Shown here: piece by piece, positions 17,073 to 25,326 of the stretch
How the letters are laid out: every line of letters begins with the position of its first letter
Position numbering within the stretch: the stretch's first letter is position 1
The notes under the pieces: generated by a model
The model's input: only the letters and a program-made list of their open reading frames with translations
The model's database searches: none
Told to the model about the DNA's origin: nothing
Assembly (NCBI GenBank): GCA_036267955.1
Contig: DATAVB010000134.1
Location: forward strand, 1-64,000
Length of the DNA stretch: 64,000 nt
DNA from: DATAVB01 sp036267955
Lineage (GTDB): Bacteria; Actinomycetota; Actinomycetes; Mycobacteriales; QHCD01
Reading direction: 5' to 3'
Program-made: the position numbers and the translations under genes

Positions 17073-17696
17073 ATGACCGACATCAGAGAACTGATCACCG
17101 CGGAGCGGCGCGACCTGGCCGCCGTCCTGGCCGAGCTGCCCGCCGAGCGGTGGGACGCGCCGACGCTCTGCGCCGGCTGGCGGGTGCGCGAGGTGGTGGC
17201 CCACCTGACCATGCCGTTCCGGATGTCGCCGGCACAGTTCATGAAGGAAATGGCCAGGGCCCGCGGCAATTTCGATCGGATGGCCGATCGGTGCGCGCGC
17301 CGCGACGCCGAGTCGATGTCGGCCGACGACCTGGCTGCGTCGCTGCGCGACAACGTCGAGCACCCGTGGAAGCCGCCGGGCGGCGGGTTCGACGGGGCGC
17401 TGAGCCACGACGTGATCCACGGCCTCGACATCACGGTCGCCCTGGGCATCGACCGCGCCGTTCCCGCGGAACGGATTCGTCGCATTGTGCAGGGTCCGGC
17501 CTTTTCCAAGGGGTTGAAGCATTTCGGCGTGGATCTGGACGGAGTCGAATTGCGGGCCGAGGACATCGACTGGTCGTACGGCTTGGGCGATCCGCTGTCC
17601 GGTGCGGCACAGGACCTTCTGCTGGTCCTGTGTGGACGGACACTGCCGGCCGGTCGGCTGCGGGGCGAGCCCAGCGAACGGTTCAGCACCGCCTGA
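17073..17696 (+). CDS. TIGR03083/maleylpyruvate isomerase-type (DinB-fold) protein
   Basis: 207 residues from ATG at 17073, after AAGGACCAAGAGA. The N-terminal four-helix bundle has ERRDLAAVLAELPAERWDAPTLCAGWRVREVVAHL, where TLCxGWxVxxxxAHL is the family motif and the His is a metal ligand. More ligand candidates are in ALSHDVIHGLDITVALG. Members of this mycothiol-dependent type act as thiol S-transferases or isomerases in actinomycetes. It lies 68 bases after the ECF sigma gene and may be a target of it. Confidence 0.8.
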   Translation: MTDIRELITAERRDLAAVLAELPAERWDAPTLCAGWRVREVVAHLTMPFRMSPAQFMKEMARARGNFDRMADRCARRDAESMSADDLAASLRDNVEHPWKPPGGGFDGALSHDVIHGLDITVALGIDRAVPAERIRRIVQGPAFSKGLKHFGVDLDGVELRAEDIDWSYGLGDPLSGAAQDLLLVLCGRTLPAGRLRGEPSERFSTA

Positions 17697-17726
17697 ACCG
17701 GCGGGCGCACCATGGCGCCCGCCGGT
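17697..17726. terminator. Perfect-stem terminator between converging genes
   Basis: ACCGGCGGGCGC (17697-17708) pairs perfectly with GCGCCCGCCGGT (17715-17726) over a six-base loop. It starts directly after the TIGR03083 gene stop and faces the converging secreted-protein gene. Confidence 0.75.
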
Positions 17727-17746
17727 CAGTGAGTTCGATCTCCCGA

Positions 17747-19261
17747 TCAGTGATGCAGCAGTACGACAGTCACCGAGTACGGCGGTAGGTGCAGCGTGCT
17801 GTCCGGCGCGGTCGTGGTCCGGGTGATGCCGGTGCCGATCGACTGCAGCTGAGTTGCCGAACCGCGGGCGCGGTAGCCGTCGACCGCCAGCCGTACGTCC
17901 GAGGTCCGCGTCCCGTTCCGGTTGACCAGCAGGACCGCCAGGCTGCCGTCCGGCCGCCGCACCGCGTGGGCCGAGACATCTCCGGCCGGGGCTGCCTTGA
18001 CGATGCGGCCACCGGGTCGGGCCGCCGTGGTGAACAGCTGCATGCCGTAATAGGTGGGGAACGGCGTGCCGACCGGCGCCTCGCACACCTGCTTCCCGTT
18101 GTCGTCGGCCTTGCAGTCATGACTGGACAACAGGCCGAGGTCGCCGTCGGGCAACGCCGCATTCAGGCCGCTGTAGAGCGCGAACCAATCGACACCGGCG
18201 ACACCGTTCTCCAGCAGGGTGAAGTTGGTGTCGGCGAGATACGCGGCATTTCCCTGGGTGCCGGTGTAACTATTGCCCGCCGACGCGGAATTCACCTCGC
18301 CGGCGATGATGCCGATCCGGTGCCCGGGCCGGGCGTGCGCGTTCAGCATCGTGCGCAGGTCGGTGACCGCCGGACGGATGGTGGCGGTGGTCGCCAGCTG
18401 CGGGCCGATCGTGCCGGACTCGTCGTTGAAATCGCCGAGCCAGTGGATGTCCGCGAAGTCGACGGCATTGGCCAGGCCAGGAGTGTTGGCCACGTCCTGA
18501 CACCAGGTGTGGATGAATTGCGCCATCGGGTTTGTGGCGAGCTGGGCCGGGTCGAGGGCCCACATCTCGACTCCGATGTGGATGGACGGGTCGACCGCCT
18601 TCATCGCCCGGCTGTAGGCGATCACGTTGCGGGCGTACCGCTGCGCGTTGACCGCAGTGTCCTCCCGCTTTGTCGTCCAGTCGACGTCCTTGGGCACCCG
18701 GCGATCGGGCTCGATGAGCTGATCGAGATATACCTCCTCGCCGACGATCCAGTTGTGCACGTGATCCCGGCGGATGCGATTGGCGTAGGTGACCCAGGCG
18801 GCCGCCTCCTGCGGCGTTCCGGTGCCGTAGTTCACGTGCACGGTGGTCTGGGCGCCGGCCGCCTTTGCCACCGACTCGAACTTGTCGAAGCTGAATTGCG
18901 GCGTGAGGCCGGTCGGATCGAGGCCGTTGGCCCGGTCCCGGGCCCGATCCGGGTCGGGCCGGAGGGTGTTGGTCCGCCAGTCGTAGAGGTCGATCGGCGA
19001 GCCGGCGTCGAAATCGAGATTGCGAATTCCGGCGGCGCGGATCCGCTGGACGGTCACCGCGTCGGTCAGATAGGGATTCCAGAATGGAGTGTCGGCGCCG
19101 GCGCTGGCCGGCTGGACCCTCGCGATCGCCTGGTTGGCGGCGATATGCACTGTGGCCGGGGTATCCGCTGCCGCGGCCGAGGCACCGGCCGACGCGCACA
19201 ACGAGAGCGCGGTCGTCACTGCAGCGGCGGAACCCACCGCGGCGGTTATCCGTAAACGCAT
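17747..19261 (-). CDS. Secreted glycoside hydrolase-like protein (clan A TIM barrel, arabinofuranosidase-like)
   Basis: 504 residues. A Sec signal peptide occupies about 1-31, with cleavage near ASAAAADTP. The barrel spans ~45-400. Candidate catalytic Glu residues are in NWIVGEEVYLDQ (175/176) and IGIIAGEVNSASAG (322), spaced as in retaining clan-A glycosidases of the GH39/GH51/GH79 kind. The C-terminal ~90 residues form a beta-sandwich (SLAVLLVNRNGTRTSDVRLA ... LPPYSVTVVLLHH). It would act outside the cell on plant or microbial glycans. The exact family is uncertain and the usual Asn-Glu acid/base pair is replaced by Gly-Glu-Glu. Confidence 0.65.
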   Translation of the reverse strand: MRLRITAAVGSAAAVTTALSLCASAGASAAAADTPATVHIAANQAIARVQPASAGADTPFWNPYLTDAVTVQRIRAAGIRNLDFDAGSPIDLYDWRTNTLRPDPDRARDRANGLDPTGLTPQFSFDKFESVAKAAGAQTTVHVNYGTGTPQEAAAWVTYANRIRRDHVHNWIVGEEVYLDQLIEPDRRVPKDVDWTTKREDTAVNAQRYARNVIAYSRAMKAVDPSIHIGVEMWALDPAQLATNPMAQFIHTWCQDVANTPGLANAVDFADIHWLGDFNDESGTIGPQLATTATIRPAVTDLRTMLNAHARPGHRIGIIAGEVNSASAGNSYTGTQGNAAYLADTNFTLLENGVAGVDWFALYSGLNAALPDGDLGLLSSHDCKADDNGKQVCEAPVGTPFPTYYGMQLFTTAARPGGRIVKAAPAGDVSAHAVRRPDGSLAVLLVNRNGTRTSDVRLAVDGYRARGSATQLQSIGTGITRTTTAPDSTLHLPPYSVTVVLLHH

Positions 19262-19377
19262 GACATTCCTCTCTGGACAGTCGACGATCGATCGCCATCG
19301 AGGCTATGAGCGGAAGCCGGGACGCAGTAGGTGCACCGGTACGGACTCGGCCGTGACAAATGTCCCGGCCTCCCCTG

Positions 19378-19441
19378 TGTTGATCATGCGGAAACTGTTT
19401 GCGACACGCCGAAGAAAGCAACAGTTTCTGCATGATCAACA
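19378..19441. repeat. 22-bp-arm inverted repeat in intergenic region
   Basis: TGTTGATCATGC plus GGAAACTGTT (19378-19399) pairs with AACAGTTTCT plus GCATGATCAACA (19420-19441) with a single mismatch across a 20-base loop. It lies 117 bases upstream of the secreted hydrolase start and 26 bases beyond the stop of the TetR remnant. The arms are AT-richer than the surroundings. It could be a terminator for the minus-strand remnant, a regulator site, or a dispersed palindromic element. Confidence 0.8.
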
Positions 19442-19466
19442 AGGAAATGGCGAGTCCGCCGCGCGG

Positions 19467-19871
19467 CTAGAAGTGGCCGTTCCGCCCGACGGCCAGTGCG
19501 AGCAGGCGGTCCAGGAGACCCTCGTCCTCGGGCGACTGCTGGCTCGCCCAGGCGATCGCGCCGGCGAGTTTCAGCAGATCGACGATGTCGACCTCCGCCG
19601 CTGTCTCGCCGTCCCGCTGTGCCCTGGTCAGCAGGGCCGCGCCGGTGACCCGAATGGAGTCGTGACAGTCGGCCAACGCGGACGCGGCGCCCGCGGACGG
19701 CTCGGCCAGCATCTCGCTGGCCACCAGCCCGTTCATCGCGCTGGCATGTACGGCGACGGCCCGCAGCCAGAGCCGCAGCGCGCCATCCGGCGACGAGTGG
19801 GTCAGCAACTCCCGCCCGGTGGCGCACAGCGCGTCCACGTCGTCGCTGATGAGCTCGACCAGCAATGTACG
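19467..19871 (-). pseudogene. TetR-family regulator remnant lacking the DNA-binding half
   Basis: The frame from 19871 to 19467 encodes RTLLVELISDDVDALCATG through ALLTRAQRDGETAAEVDIVD and GAIAWASQQSPEDEGLLDRL. This is the ligand-binding C-terminal domain of an SbtR-like TetR regulator (TetR_C_33 style). A normal protein would have about 60 more residues with the helix-turn-helix upstream of the RE-x-LLVEL point. Here the frame instead runs into the antisense of the neighbouring LLM gene (open to 19937). The loss matches a deletion that joined two divergent genes head to head. Without DNA-binding residues it cannot act as a repressor. Confidence 0.75.
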
Positions 19872-20745
19872 GGGACCAGCCACGCTCGATGCGGTGGTCG
19901 GGCAGGTGCAGGCGACCGCGGACGGAAGCTTCAGCACCGCCTGGTCGGCGCAGGCGCTGGGTTGGGACGCGCTGACGCTGCTGGCGGTGGCTGGCGGACG
20001 GGTGCCGGGGATAGCGCTGGGTACGGCGGTGGTGCCGGTGCCGCAACGCCACCCGTTGGTCCTCGCCAGCCAGGCGTTGACCGTTCAGGCCGCCATCGGC
20101 GGACGGCTCACCGTCGGCATCGGCGCCGGAATCTCGATGATGGTAGGGAGCATGTTCGGCCTGCCCAGCGACCGGCCGGCAACCCGGATGCGCGAATACC
20201 TGTCCTTGCTGAATCCCCTGCTGCGCGGGGAAAGCGTGAGCCATCAAGGTGAGACGGTCACCGCTGTCGGCGCGGTGCACGCGGCCGGCACGACGCCACC
20301 GGCGGTCCTGACGGCGGCTCTCGGCCCGGCTATGTTGCGCGTTGCGGGCGAGTTGAGCGACGGCACGGTGACCTGGATGACCGGCCCGGCGACCCTGGCC
20401 GATCACATCGTCCCGTCGATCGCCAAGGCCGCGGCCGAATCGGGGCGGCCCGCGCCCCGCATCGTCGCCGGACTCCCGGTGTGCGTGAGCACCCACGAGG
20501 ACGGGGTGCGCGCCCGTATCGCCGAACAATTCGGCATGGCCGGCCAGGTGCCCGAATACCGGGCCGTCCTCGACCGCGAAAATGCGGCCGGCCCGCAGGA
20601 TGTCGCCGTGGTCGGGACGGAAGCCTCAATCGAACGACACCTGCGGCGACTGGCCGACGCAGGTGTCACCGAATTCATGGCCTGCCCATTCGGAACCGCC
20701 GAGGAGCAGGATCGAACGACAGCTGTCCTGTCCGGACTGATCTGA
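19819..20745 (+). CDS. 5'-trimmed LLM-class F420-dependent oxidoreductase
   Basis: The frame is open from GTG 19819 (308 residues), but homology begins only at ~19873: GPATLDAVVGQVQATADGSF, then AWSAQALGWDALTLLAVAGG, GIALGTAVVPVPQRHPLVLA and GELSDGTVTWMTGPATLA. These match the TIGR03564-type F420-dependent LLM proteins. A normal member starts with ~12 residues forming the first barrel strand (M-R-I-x-L-x-G). Here that part is replaced by sequence antisense to the TetR remnant, and no promoter or ribosome site remains. The gene is probably inactive or expressed only as an altered protein. The TetR remnant was likely its repressor. Confidence 0.72.
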   Translation: MAHSASTSSLMSSTSNVRGPATLDAVVGQVQATADGSFSTAWSAQALGWDALTLLAVAGGRVPGIALGTAVVPVPQRHPLVLASQALTVQAAIGGRLTVGIGAGISMMVGSMFGLPSDRPATRMREYLSLLNPLLRGESVSHQGETVTAVGAVHAAGTTPPAVLTAALGPAMLRVAGELSDGTVTWMTGPATLADHIVPSIAKAAAESGRPAPRIVAGLPVCVSTHEDGVRARIAEQFGMAGQVPEYRAVLDRENAAGPQDVAVVGTEASIERHLRRLADAGVTEFMACPFGTAEEQDRTTAVLSGLI

Positions 20746-20769
20746 CCCGCGATGAGGCGAGCCACACCC

Positions 20770-20805
20770 TTGGCCAGCTCCGATCATTAGGTTAGGCTAA
20801 CCTTC
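20770..20805 (+). promoter_or_regulatory. IdeR/DtxR box overlapping a promoter for the siderophore-binding gene
   Basis: TTAGGTTAGGCTAACCTTC (20787-20805) matches the IdeR/DtxR consensus almost perfectly. TTGGCC (20770-20775), a 17-base spacer and TAGGCT (20793-20798) make a reasonable promoter whose -10 lies inside the box. Iron-loaded IdeR would therefore block transcription. The expected start point falls at about 20805-20806, directly on the ATG. Confidence 0.85.
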
Positions 20806-21906
20806 ATGACTAGGCAGCCAGCTCTTTTGGGGGAGACTCGCTTGATATCGCCACACCGGTCATCACTGCGCCTTGCGGCATTCGGAATTGCCTGTGCCCT
20901 CCTCGCCTGTGTCCTGGCGGCCTGCGGATCGACTAAGGAGGACAAGACCTCGTCGAAATCGCCTGGCAACGCCTCCGCATTTCCGGTCACCATTTCCCAC
21001 CGGTTCGGGACGATGACGATCAAGCAGTTGCCCAAACGGGTCGTGGCGATCGGCGGCGGCGACATGGAGACCGCGATCTCGCTCGGCGTCGACCCGGTCA
21101 TCGGCGCGGACTGGTTCGGCTATACCAAAACCCGCAGCTGGGTGAAGAAAGCGCTTAAGGGCGCGCCGGCGCCGGAGCTTGTCGGCACCACACAATTGCC
21201 GTACGAAAAGATCGCGGCGGCAAATCCCGACCTCATCCTTTACGTGAATTCCCTCAATGACGCGGCCGTTTATCACAAACTCGCCGAGATCGCCCCGACC
21301 ATTGCCGCTTCGGCCAGCGTCAAGAATGCGTACGGCGTCCCCTGGCCGGATCAGCTGGCGACGATCGCGAAGGCAACCGGCACGACACAACGGGCCAGGA
21401 CCGTGCTGGCCGACACCAACGCCATCATCGACAAGGCGAAAAAAGAGAATCCCGAATTCCAGGGCAAGACCATCACCGCTGGCGTGTTCACCAACAATTC
21501 GACGTCCGTCTGGTTTCCGTCCGATCCGCGCATGCAACTGCTCCAACAACTCGGTTTCAAGGTGAACAGGCAGATCAGCAAACTCGACAACGGCAGCTTT
21601 TATGTCACGCTGTCGGACGAGCAACTGCAGCTGATGAATGCAGACCTGATCTTCCTCGCCGCCAGGGACGCAGCCGGCAAGGTGGTCAAGGCCGTCACCG
21701 ACAATAAGGTGTTCCACGCCCTATCGACGGTCCGCGCCGGTCACGTTGCGTACTGGCCCGGCCCGGGCGTCGTCAACACCAACACCGAAGGCGGCGAGTT
21801 CTCCAGCGCACTGTCGATCGGTGGTCCACTCGGGATCGCCTACAGCGTGCCCAAACTGATTCCGATGCTGCGGGGTGCACTGGAGTCGAAGAAGGCCACC
21901 GAGTAA
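20806..21906 (+). CDS. Iron-siderophore ABC transporter substrate-binding lipoprotein
   Basis: 366 residues if leaderless from ATG 20806. A TTG at 20842 with GGGGGAG seven bases upstream gives 354 residues and an equally good lipoprotein signal, ending ACVLAAC. The mature protein has the FecB/FhuD-type class III fold: MTIKQLPKRVVAIGGGDMET, IGADWFGYTK, PYEKIAAANPDLILYV, and LSTVRAGHVAYWPGPG. It binds a ferric siderophore at the cell surface. The near-perfect IdeR box supports iron repression. No permease or ATPase genes adjoin it, so it must work with a transporter encoded elsewhere. Confidence 0.9.
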   Translation: MTRQPALLGETRLISPHRSSLRLAAFGIACALLACVLAACGSTKEDKTSSKSPGNASAFPVTISHRFGTMTIKQLPKRVVAIGGGDMETAISLGVDPVIGADWFGYTKTRSWVKKALKGAPAPELVGTTQLPYEKIAAANPDLILYVNSLNDAAVYHKLAEIAPTIAASASVKNAYGVPWPDQLATIAKATGTTQRARTVLADTNAIIDKAKKENPEFQGKTITAGVFTNNSTSVWFPSDPRMQLLQQLGFKVNRQISKLDNGSFYVTLSDEQLQLMNADLIFLAARDAAGKVVKAVTDNKVFHALSTVRAGHVAYWPGPGVVNTNTEGGEFSSALSIGGPLGIAYSVPKLIPMLRGALESKKATE

Positions 21907-22070
21907 CACCCAGCGCCGCCCGGGGTGGCGAAAGTCCGATCAGCGCCGGCCGCACACCGGCAGATCCGCAGGTCACGGCGTTCCCGCGGGCCCGCCCGGG
22001 TGGCGTAACACCGGCGTAACCCTGCGCAGTTAACGTTCCGCCGCGAATACCGAACGACGGGCGGAGACAG

Positions 22071-22883
22071 ATGACCGACGGGCTGGCCAGCCGGCGCGAT
22101 GCGTGGGTGTCGTCGCGGCCACGGGCCGAACGGGCCCGCCAGGTCGCCGACGTGGTGCGGCAGCAGATCACCGCCGGCGCCTTTCCGGACCGGACCCTGC
22201 CCGACGAACGCATTCTCGGCCAACAACTCGGCGCCTCCCGCAATGCCGTCCGGGAGGCACTTGGGCTGCTGCGCGAGGAGGGCCTGATCGCCCGCAGGCG
22301 TGGTGTCGGCACGAGGATCGTGGCCCCCAAGTACGGGCATGGTCTGGACCGGCTGGCGGGACTGGCCGAGGCGCTCACCGGGCATGGCTCCGTCAGTAAC
22401 GAGGTGCGTGCCGTGCATCCGGTCCGCCATGCTCCGACGGCCATCGCAGACCGGCTTGGGATCACGCCGCCGCACGACGGCGCCGTGTACATCGAACGAT
22501 TGCGCCGGCTCGGTGGCCTCCCGCTGTCGCTGGACACCACCTATCTCGTCGAGGACATCGGGCGACCGCTGCTGGACCGCGACCTGACCGGGCAGGATCT
22601 CTTCGACCTCATCGAGGAGACCGCCGGGGTCCGGCTCGGCCGTGCCGAGGTGGCGGTGCATGCGGTCGCGGCCGATCCGGACACCGCCGCGCTGCTCGAC
22701 ATTCCGTCCGGCGCCGCCGTGTTCGCGATCGAGCGGCTCACCCGGCTGGTCGACGGGCGAGCCGTCGACGTCGAATCCATCCATATCCGGGCCGACCGGC
22801 TCACCCTGCACACGACGCTGTACCGCGTCCCTGACTCCGATGCCTCAGGTTCCCGAACGACGGACCACCGGACGCACCGATGA
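22071..22883 (+). CDS. GntR family regulator with UTRA domain
   Basis: 270 residues. The winged helix is at ~20-90: RQVADVVRQQITAGAFPDRT, DERILGQQLGASRNAVREALGLLREEGLIARRRGVGTRI. The C-terminal UTRA effector domain (100-255) includes AVYIERLRRLGGLPLSLDTTYL and AVFAIERLTRLVDGRAVDVE, as in HutC-subfamily regulators. The ATG follows GGGCGGAGACAG. Its end overlaps the transporter gene by four bases (ATGA), so it very likely controls that gene in response to a small organic or sulfur-containing ligand. Confidence 0.9.
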   Translation: MTDGLASRRDAWVSSRPRAERARQVADVVRQQITAGAFPDRTLPDERILGQQLGASRNAVREALGLLREEGLIARRRGVGTRIVAPKYGHGLDRLAGLAEALTGHGSVSNEVRAVHPVRHAPTAIADRLGITPPHDGAVYIERLRRLGGLPLSLDTTYLVEDIGRPLLDRDLTGQDLFDLIEETAGVRLGRAEVAVHAVAADPDTAALLDIPSGAAVFAIERLTRLVDGRAVDVESIHIRADRLTLHTTLYRVPDSDASGSRTTDHRTHR

Positions 22884-23647
22884 CCGGGCTGGGCGCCCCG
22901 ATGCTGATGCTGCTCGGCCTACTGGGCCTGGCGGCCGGAATAGGAATCACCGCGGTCGGGCCGGGCGGAGTGCTGGCGACGATCGCCCTGTACGCACTGA
23001 CCGGGCTGTCGCCGGCCCAGGTGGCCGGCACCGCGCTGGTCACCCACATCGCCACCGGCGCACTCGGAACAGCCGCCTACACCCGTTCAGGTCAGCTGCA
23101 GGACGGCGAGACCCGGCGGATCGCGCTGCTCCTGGCTACCTCCGCCGTGCTGGGCGCGCCGCTGGGCGTGCTGATCAACTCCGTCGTGTCGGGTCGGGTA
23201 TTCGGGCTGCTGCTCGGCCTCTTCGTGGCCCTGGTCGCCCTGCTCGTCTGGTACCGCGATCGCCGAGAAATGAATGCGCCGGCAGCGACCCGGCTGCCAG
23301 TCGGGTTGCTCGTCGGCGTCGGGTTCGCCGTGGCGGTCGCCGGCGGGATGTTCGGCATCGGCGGACCGCTGCTCGCGGTCCCACTCCTGGTCGCCCTGCG
23401 GGTCCCGGTTCTCGCTGCTCTGGCCGCGGCACAGGTGCAATCCGTCGTCATCGCCGGTGTGGGCAGCCTCGGGTACCTCACCCACAACGCCATCGACTGG
23501 CCGCTGGCCGCGATCGTCGGCCTGCCGGAGCTGGCCGGCGTTCTCATCGGCTGGATAATCGCCAGGGCGCTCCCCACCCGGACCCTGAAATGCCTCCTGG
23601 TCGCGATTCTGATTGCGGTCGCGCCGTATTTGGCCCTGCGTGGCTGA
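22880..23647 (+). CDS. TauE/SafE family sulfite/organosulfonate exporter
   Basis: 255 residues, almost entirely hydrophobic, with eight or so membrane segments in two repeats. Typical TauE/SafE features are GIGITAVGPGGVLATIALYA near the start, the central GGMFGIGGPLLAVPLLVAL, and GVLIGWIIARALPTRTLKCL near the end. Members export sulfite, sulfoacetate or related anions, and some import them. Translational coupling to the GntR regulator suggests inducible expression. Confidence 0.87.
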   Translation: MTGLGAPMLMLLGLLGLAAGIGITAVGPGGVLATIALYALTGLSPAQVAGTALVTHIATGALGTAAYTRSGQLQDGETRRIALLLATSAVLGAPLGVLINSVVSGRVFGLLLGLFVALVALLVWYRDRREMNAPAATRLPVGLLVGVGFAVAVAGGMFGIGGPLLAVPLLVALRVPVLAALAAAQVQSVVIAGVGSLGYLTHNAIDWPLAAIVGLPELAGVLIGWIIARALPTRTLKCLLVAILIAVAPYLALRG

Positions 23648-24042
23648 GCAGTATGACCGACAAATCCACAGCATCAGGCAGCACCCGAACGGTGGCTGAA
23701 CGATCAACAAAATCTGGCCCAGGAAGACCGATGTGCATTCGGCCAGATTGGCTTACTCTCAGCAATACAGCGGCGAGCAATCACGCTGAGGTTGCGGCAC
23801 GCCCCCCGGTTCCCGCAGCCGGTCACGGCCCCGGAGCAGGGTTCGACCCGCCCGGAGCCGTGACCCGAAAAACAGCCACCCGAAGAGCTCCACAAAGCCA
23901 CCGCCAAGGTCGGCCCGGCCGAATTGCCGCGCTACCGATCCGGGCATTAAATAACTACAGTCGTGTCGTAGTAACCTGTGTGGCGGGCACGCACGCTGGG
24001 CGTGACAATGGTGATGGATATTGCCGCGCGGGGAGGCGATGA
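23648..24042. other. 395-base stretch without a supported gene
   Basis: No open frame here has a ribosome site or family resemblance. Frames that cross it are continuations or antisense of neighbours. A short inverted repeat ACTAC-9-GTAGT (23954-23972) lies in the AT-richer segment ~70 bases before the LCP gene and may mark its promoter region. Otherwise nothing was recognised. Confidence 0.5.
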
Positions 24043-25326
24043 GTGGCTGACGACGACGATGGCGCGCGATCATTGCCTCGAGCCCTCGATCCCCGCCGCG
24101 GCTATCACGCCGGTCGACTCTCCGGCGGTCGGATCGGTCGAACGGGGCGCCGGGCGTCCCACTCGGTGGCTGCGCGGGCCGGAAAGCTGCTGGCCGTGAC
24201 GACGTCGGTCGCGGTGCTGGTGATCAGCGGCGGCGCGTGGGCCACGTACCGCACCTATAACGGCAAAATCACCCGCCTCGACGCCATTCCGACCACCGGT
24301 AACCAGGCCATCGGGCCCAGCGGTACGGCCGCGGCGTCCAGTCCGCACAAACCCGGCGTGGAGCAGAACATCCTGGTCATCGGCGACGACAGCCGCAACG
24401 GTCTGACCGCGGCGCAGTTGGCGGAACTGGCCACCCAGTCCGACGGCGGCGGGGTCAACACCGACACGATGATGCTGGTGCACATCCCGGCCGACGGCAC
24501 CGCCGCCAGCGTCGTGTCACTCCCGCGCGACCTCTGGGTCGACGTGCCCGGGGCCGGACACCACAAACTCAACGACGCCTACAACATCGGCAGCAACGCA
24601 CGCTCCGATCGGGCCTCGCGCACCGATGGATTCCGGTTGCTCATCCAGACCGTGTCGCAGATCAGCGGCCTGCATATCGACCATTTCGTCGAGGTCAATC
24701 TCTGGGGTTTCTATTCAATCAGCAAGGCCGTTGGCGGCATCACGGTAAATCTCTGCAAAGCGGTCGACGACCCGTATTCCGGAGTGAAACTGCCCGCGGG
24801 CAAGAGCAAGATCGAGGGCACCCAGGCGCTCGCCTTCGTACGGCAGCGGCACGGGCTGCCCGGCGGCGACCTCGACCGGGTCCGTCGCCAGCAGTACTTC
24901 ATCGGTGCGGTGTTCCGGAAGATCGAGTCGGCCGGCGTGCTGCTCAATCCGGTCGCGCTCACCCGCCTGCTCGACTCGGTCACCAAGGTGCTCAGCACCG
25001 ATCCGGGCCTGGATCCGATCGACCTCGCCGATCAGCTCCACGGCCTCACCGCGGGACAGTTGCGTTTCAGCACCATTCCGGTCACCGGCACGCCGCGGAT
25101 CGACGGCCAGGACGTCATCACCTACGATGCGACGGCGGTCCATGCCTTCTTCGCCGGCCTCACCCGCCCGACCACCACCACAACCACGAAGCCGACGCCG
25201 ACGACCACCACCGCGAAACCGACCGCGACCGGACACACCTCCACCGCGCCTACCAGGACCCCCCGCAAATCGACCACGACGGCCGCGCCGGGCGACACCG
25301 CCGCCAATAACAGCTGTATCAACTAA
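24043..25326 (+). CDS. LytR-CpsA-Psr (LCP) family glycopolymer transferase
   Basis: 427 residues from GTG behind GGGGAGGCGATGA. An Arg-rich cytoplasmic N-terminus precedes one membrane segment (LLAVTTSVAVLVISGGAWAT, ~50-70). The LCP domain (~100-320) holds the phosphate/polyprenyl-binding residues in VIGDDSRNG, NTDTMMLVHI, VSLPRDLWVDVPG, KLNDAYNIG and AFVRQRHGLPGGDLDRVRRQ. The tail is Thr/Pro-rich, a likely wall-spanning linker, ending in NNSCIN with a single Cys. LCP enzymes attach wall polymers such as arabinogalactan or teichoic acids to peptidoglycan. The next gene starts at the last base of its stop. Confidence 0.9.
   Translation: MADDDDGARSLPRALDPRRGYHAGRLSGGRIGRTGRRASHSVAARAGKLLAVTTSVAVLVISGGAWATYRTYNGKITRLDAIPTTGNQAIGPSGTAAASSPHKPGVEQNILVIGDDSRNGLTAAQLAELATQSDGGGVNTDTMMLVHIPADGTAASVVSLPRDLWVDVPGAGHHKLNDAYNIGSNARSDRASRTDGFRLLIQTVSQISGLHIDHFVEVNLWGFYSISKAVGGITVNLCKAVDDPYSGVKLPAGKSKIEGTQALAFVRQRHGLPGGDLDRVRRQQYFIGAVFRKIESAGVLLNPVALTRLLDSVTKVLSTDPGLDPIDLADQLHGLTAGQLRFSTIPVTGTPRIDGQDVITYDATAVHAFFAGLTRPTTTTTTKPTPTTTTAKPTATGHTSTAPTRTPRKSTTTAAPGDTAANNSCIN

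Noticed and set aside
22642..24042. A 466-residue plus-strand frame covering the TauE gene and the following gap
   Set aside because: It is a shadow frame of the GntR and TauE genes with Arg/Pro-rich translation and no ribosome site. It gives no support for a gene in the gap.
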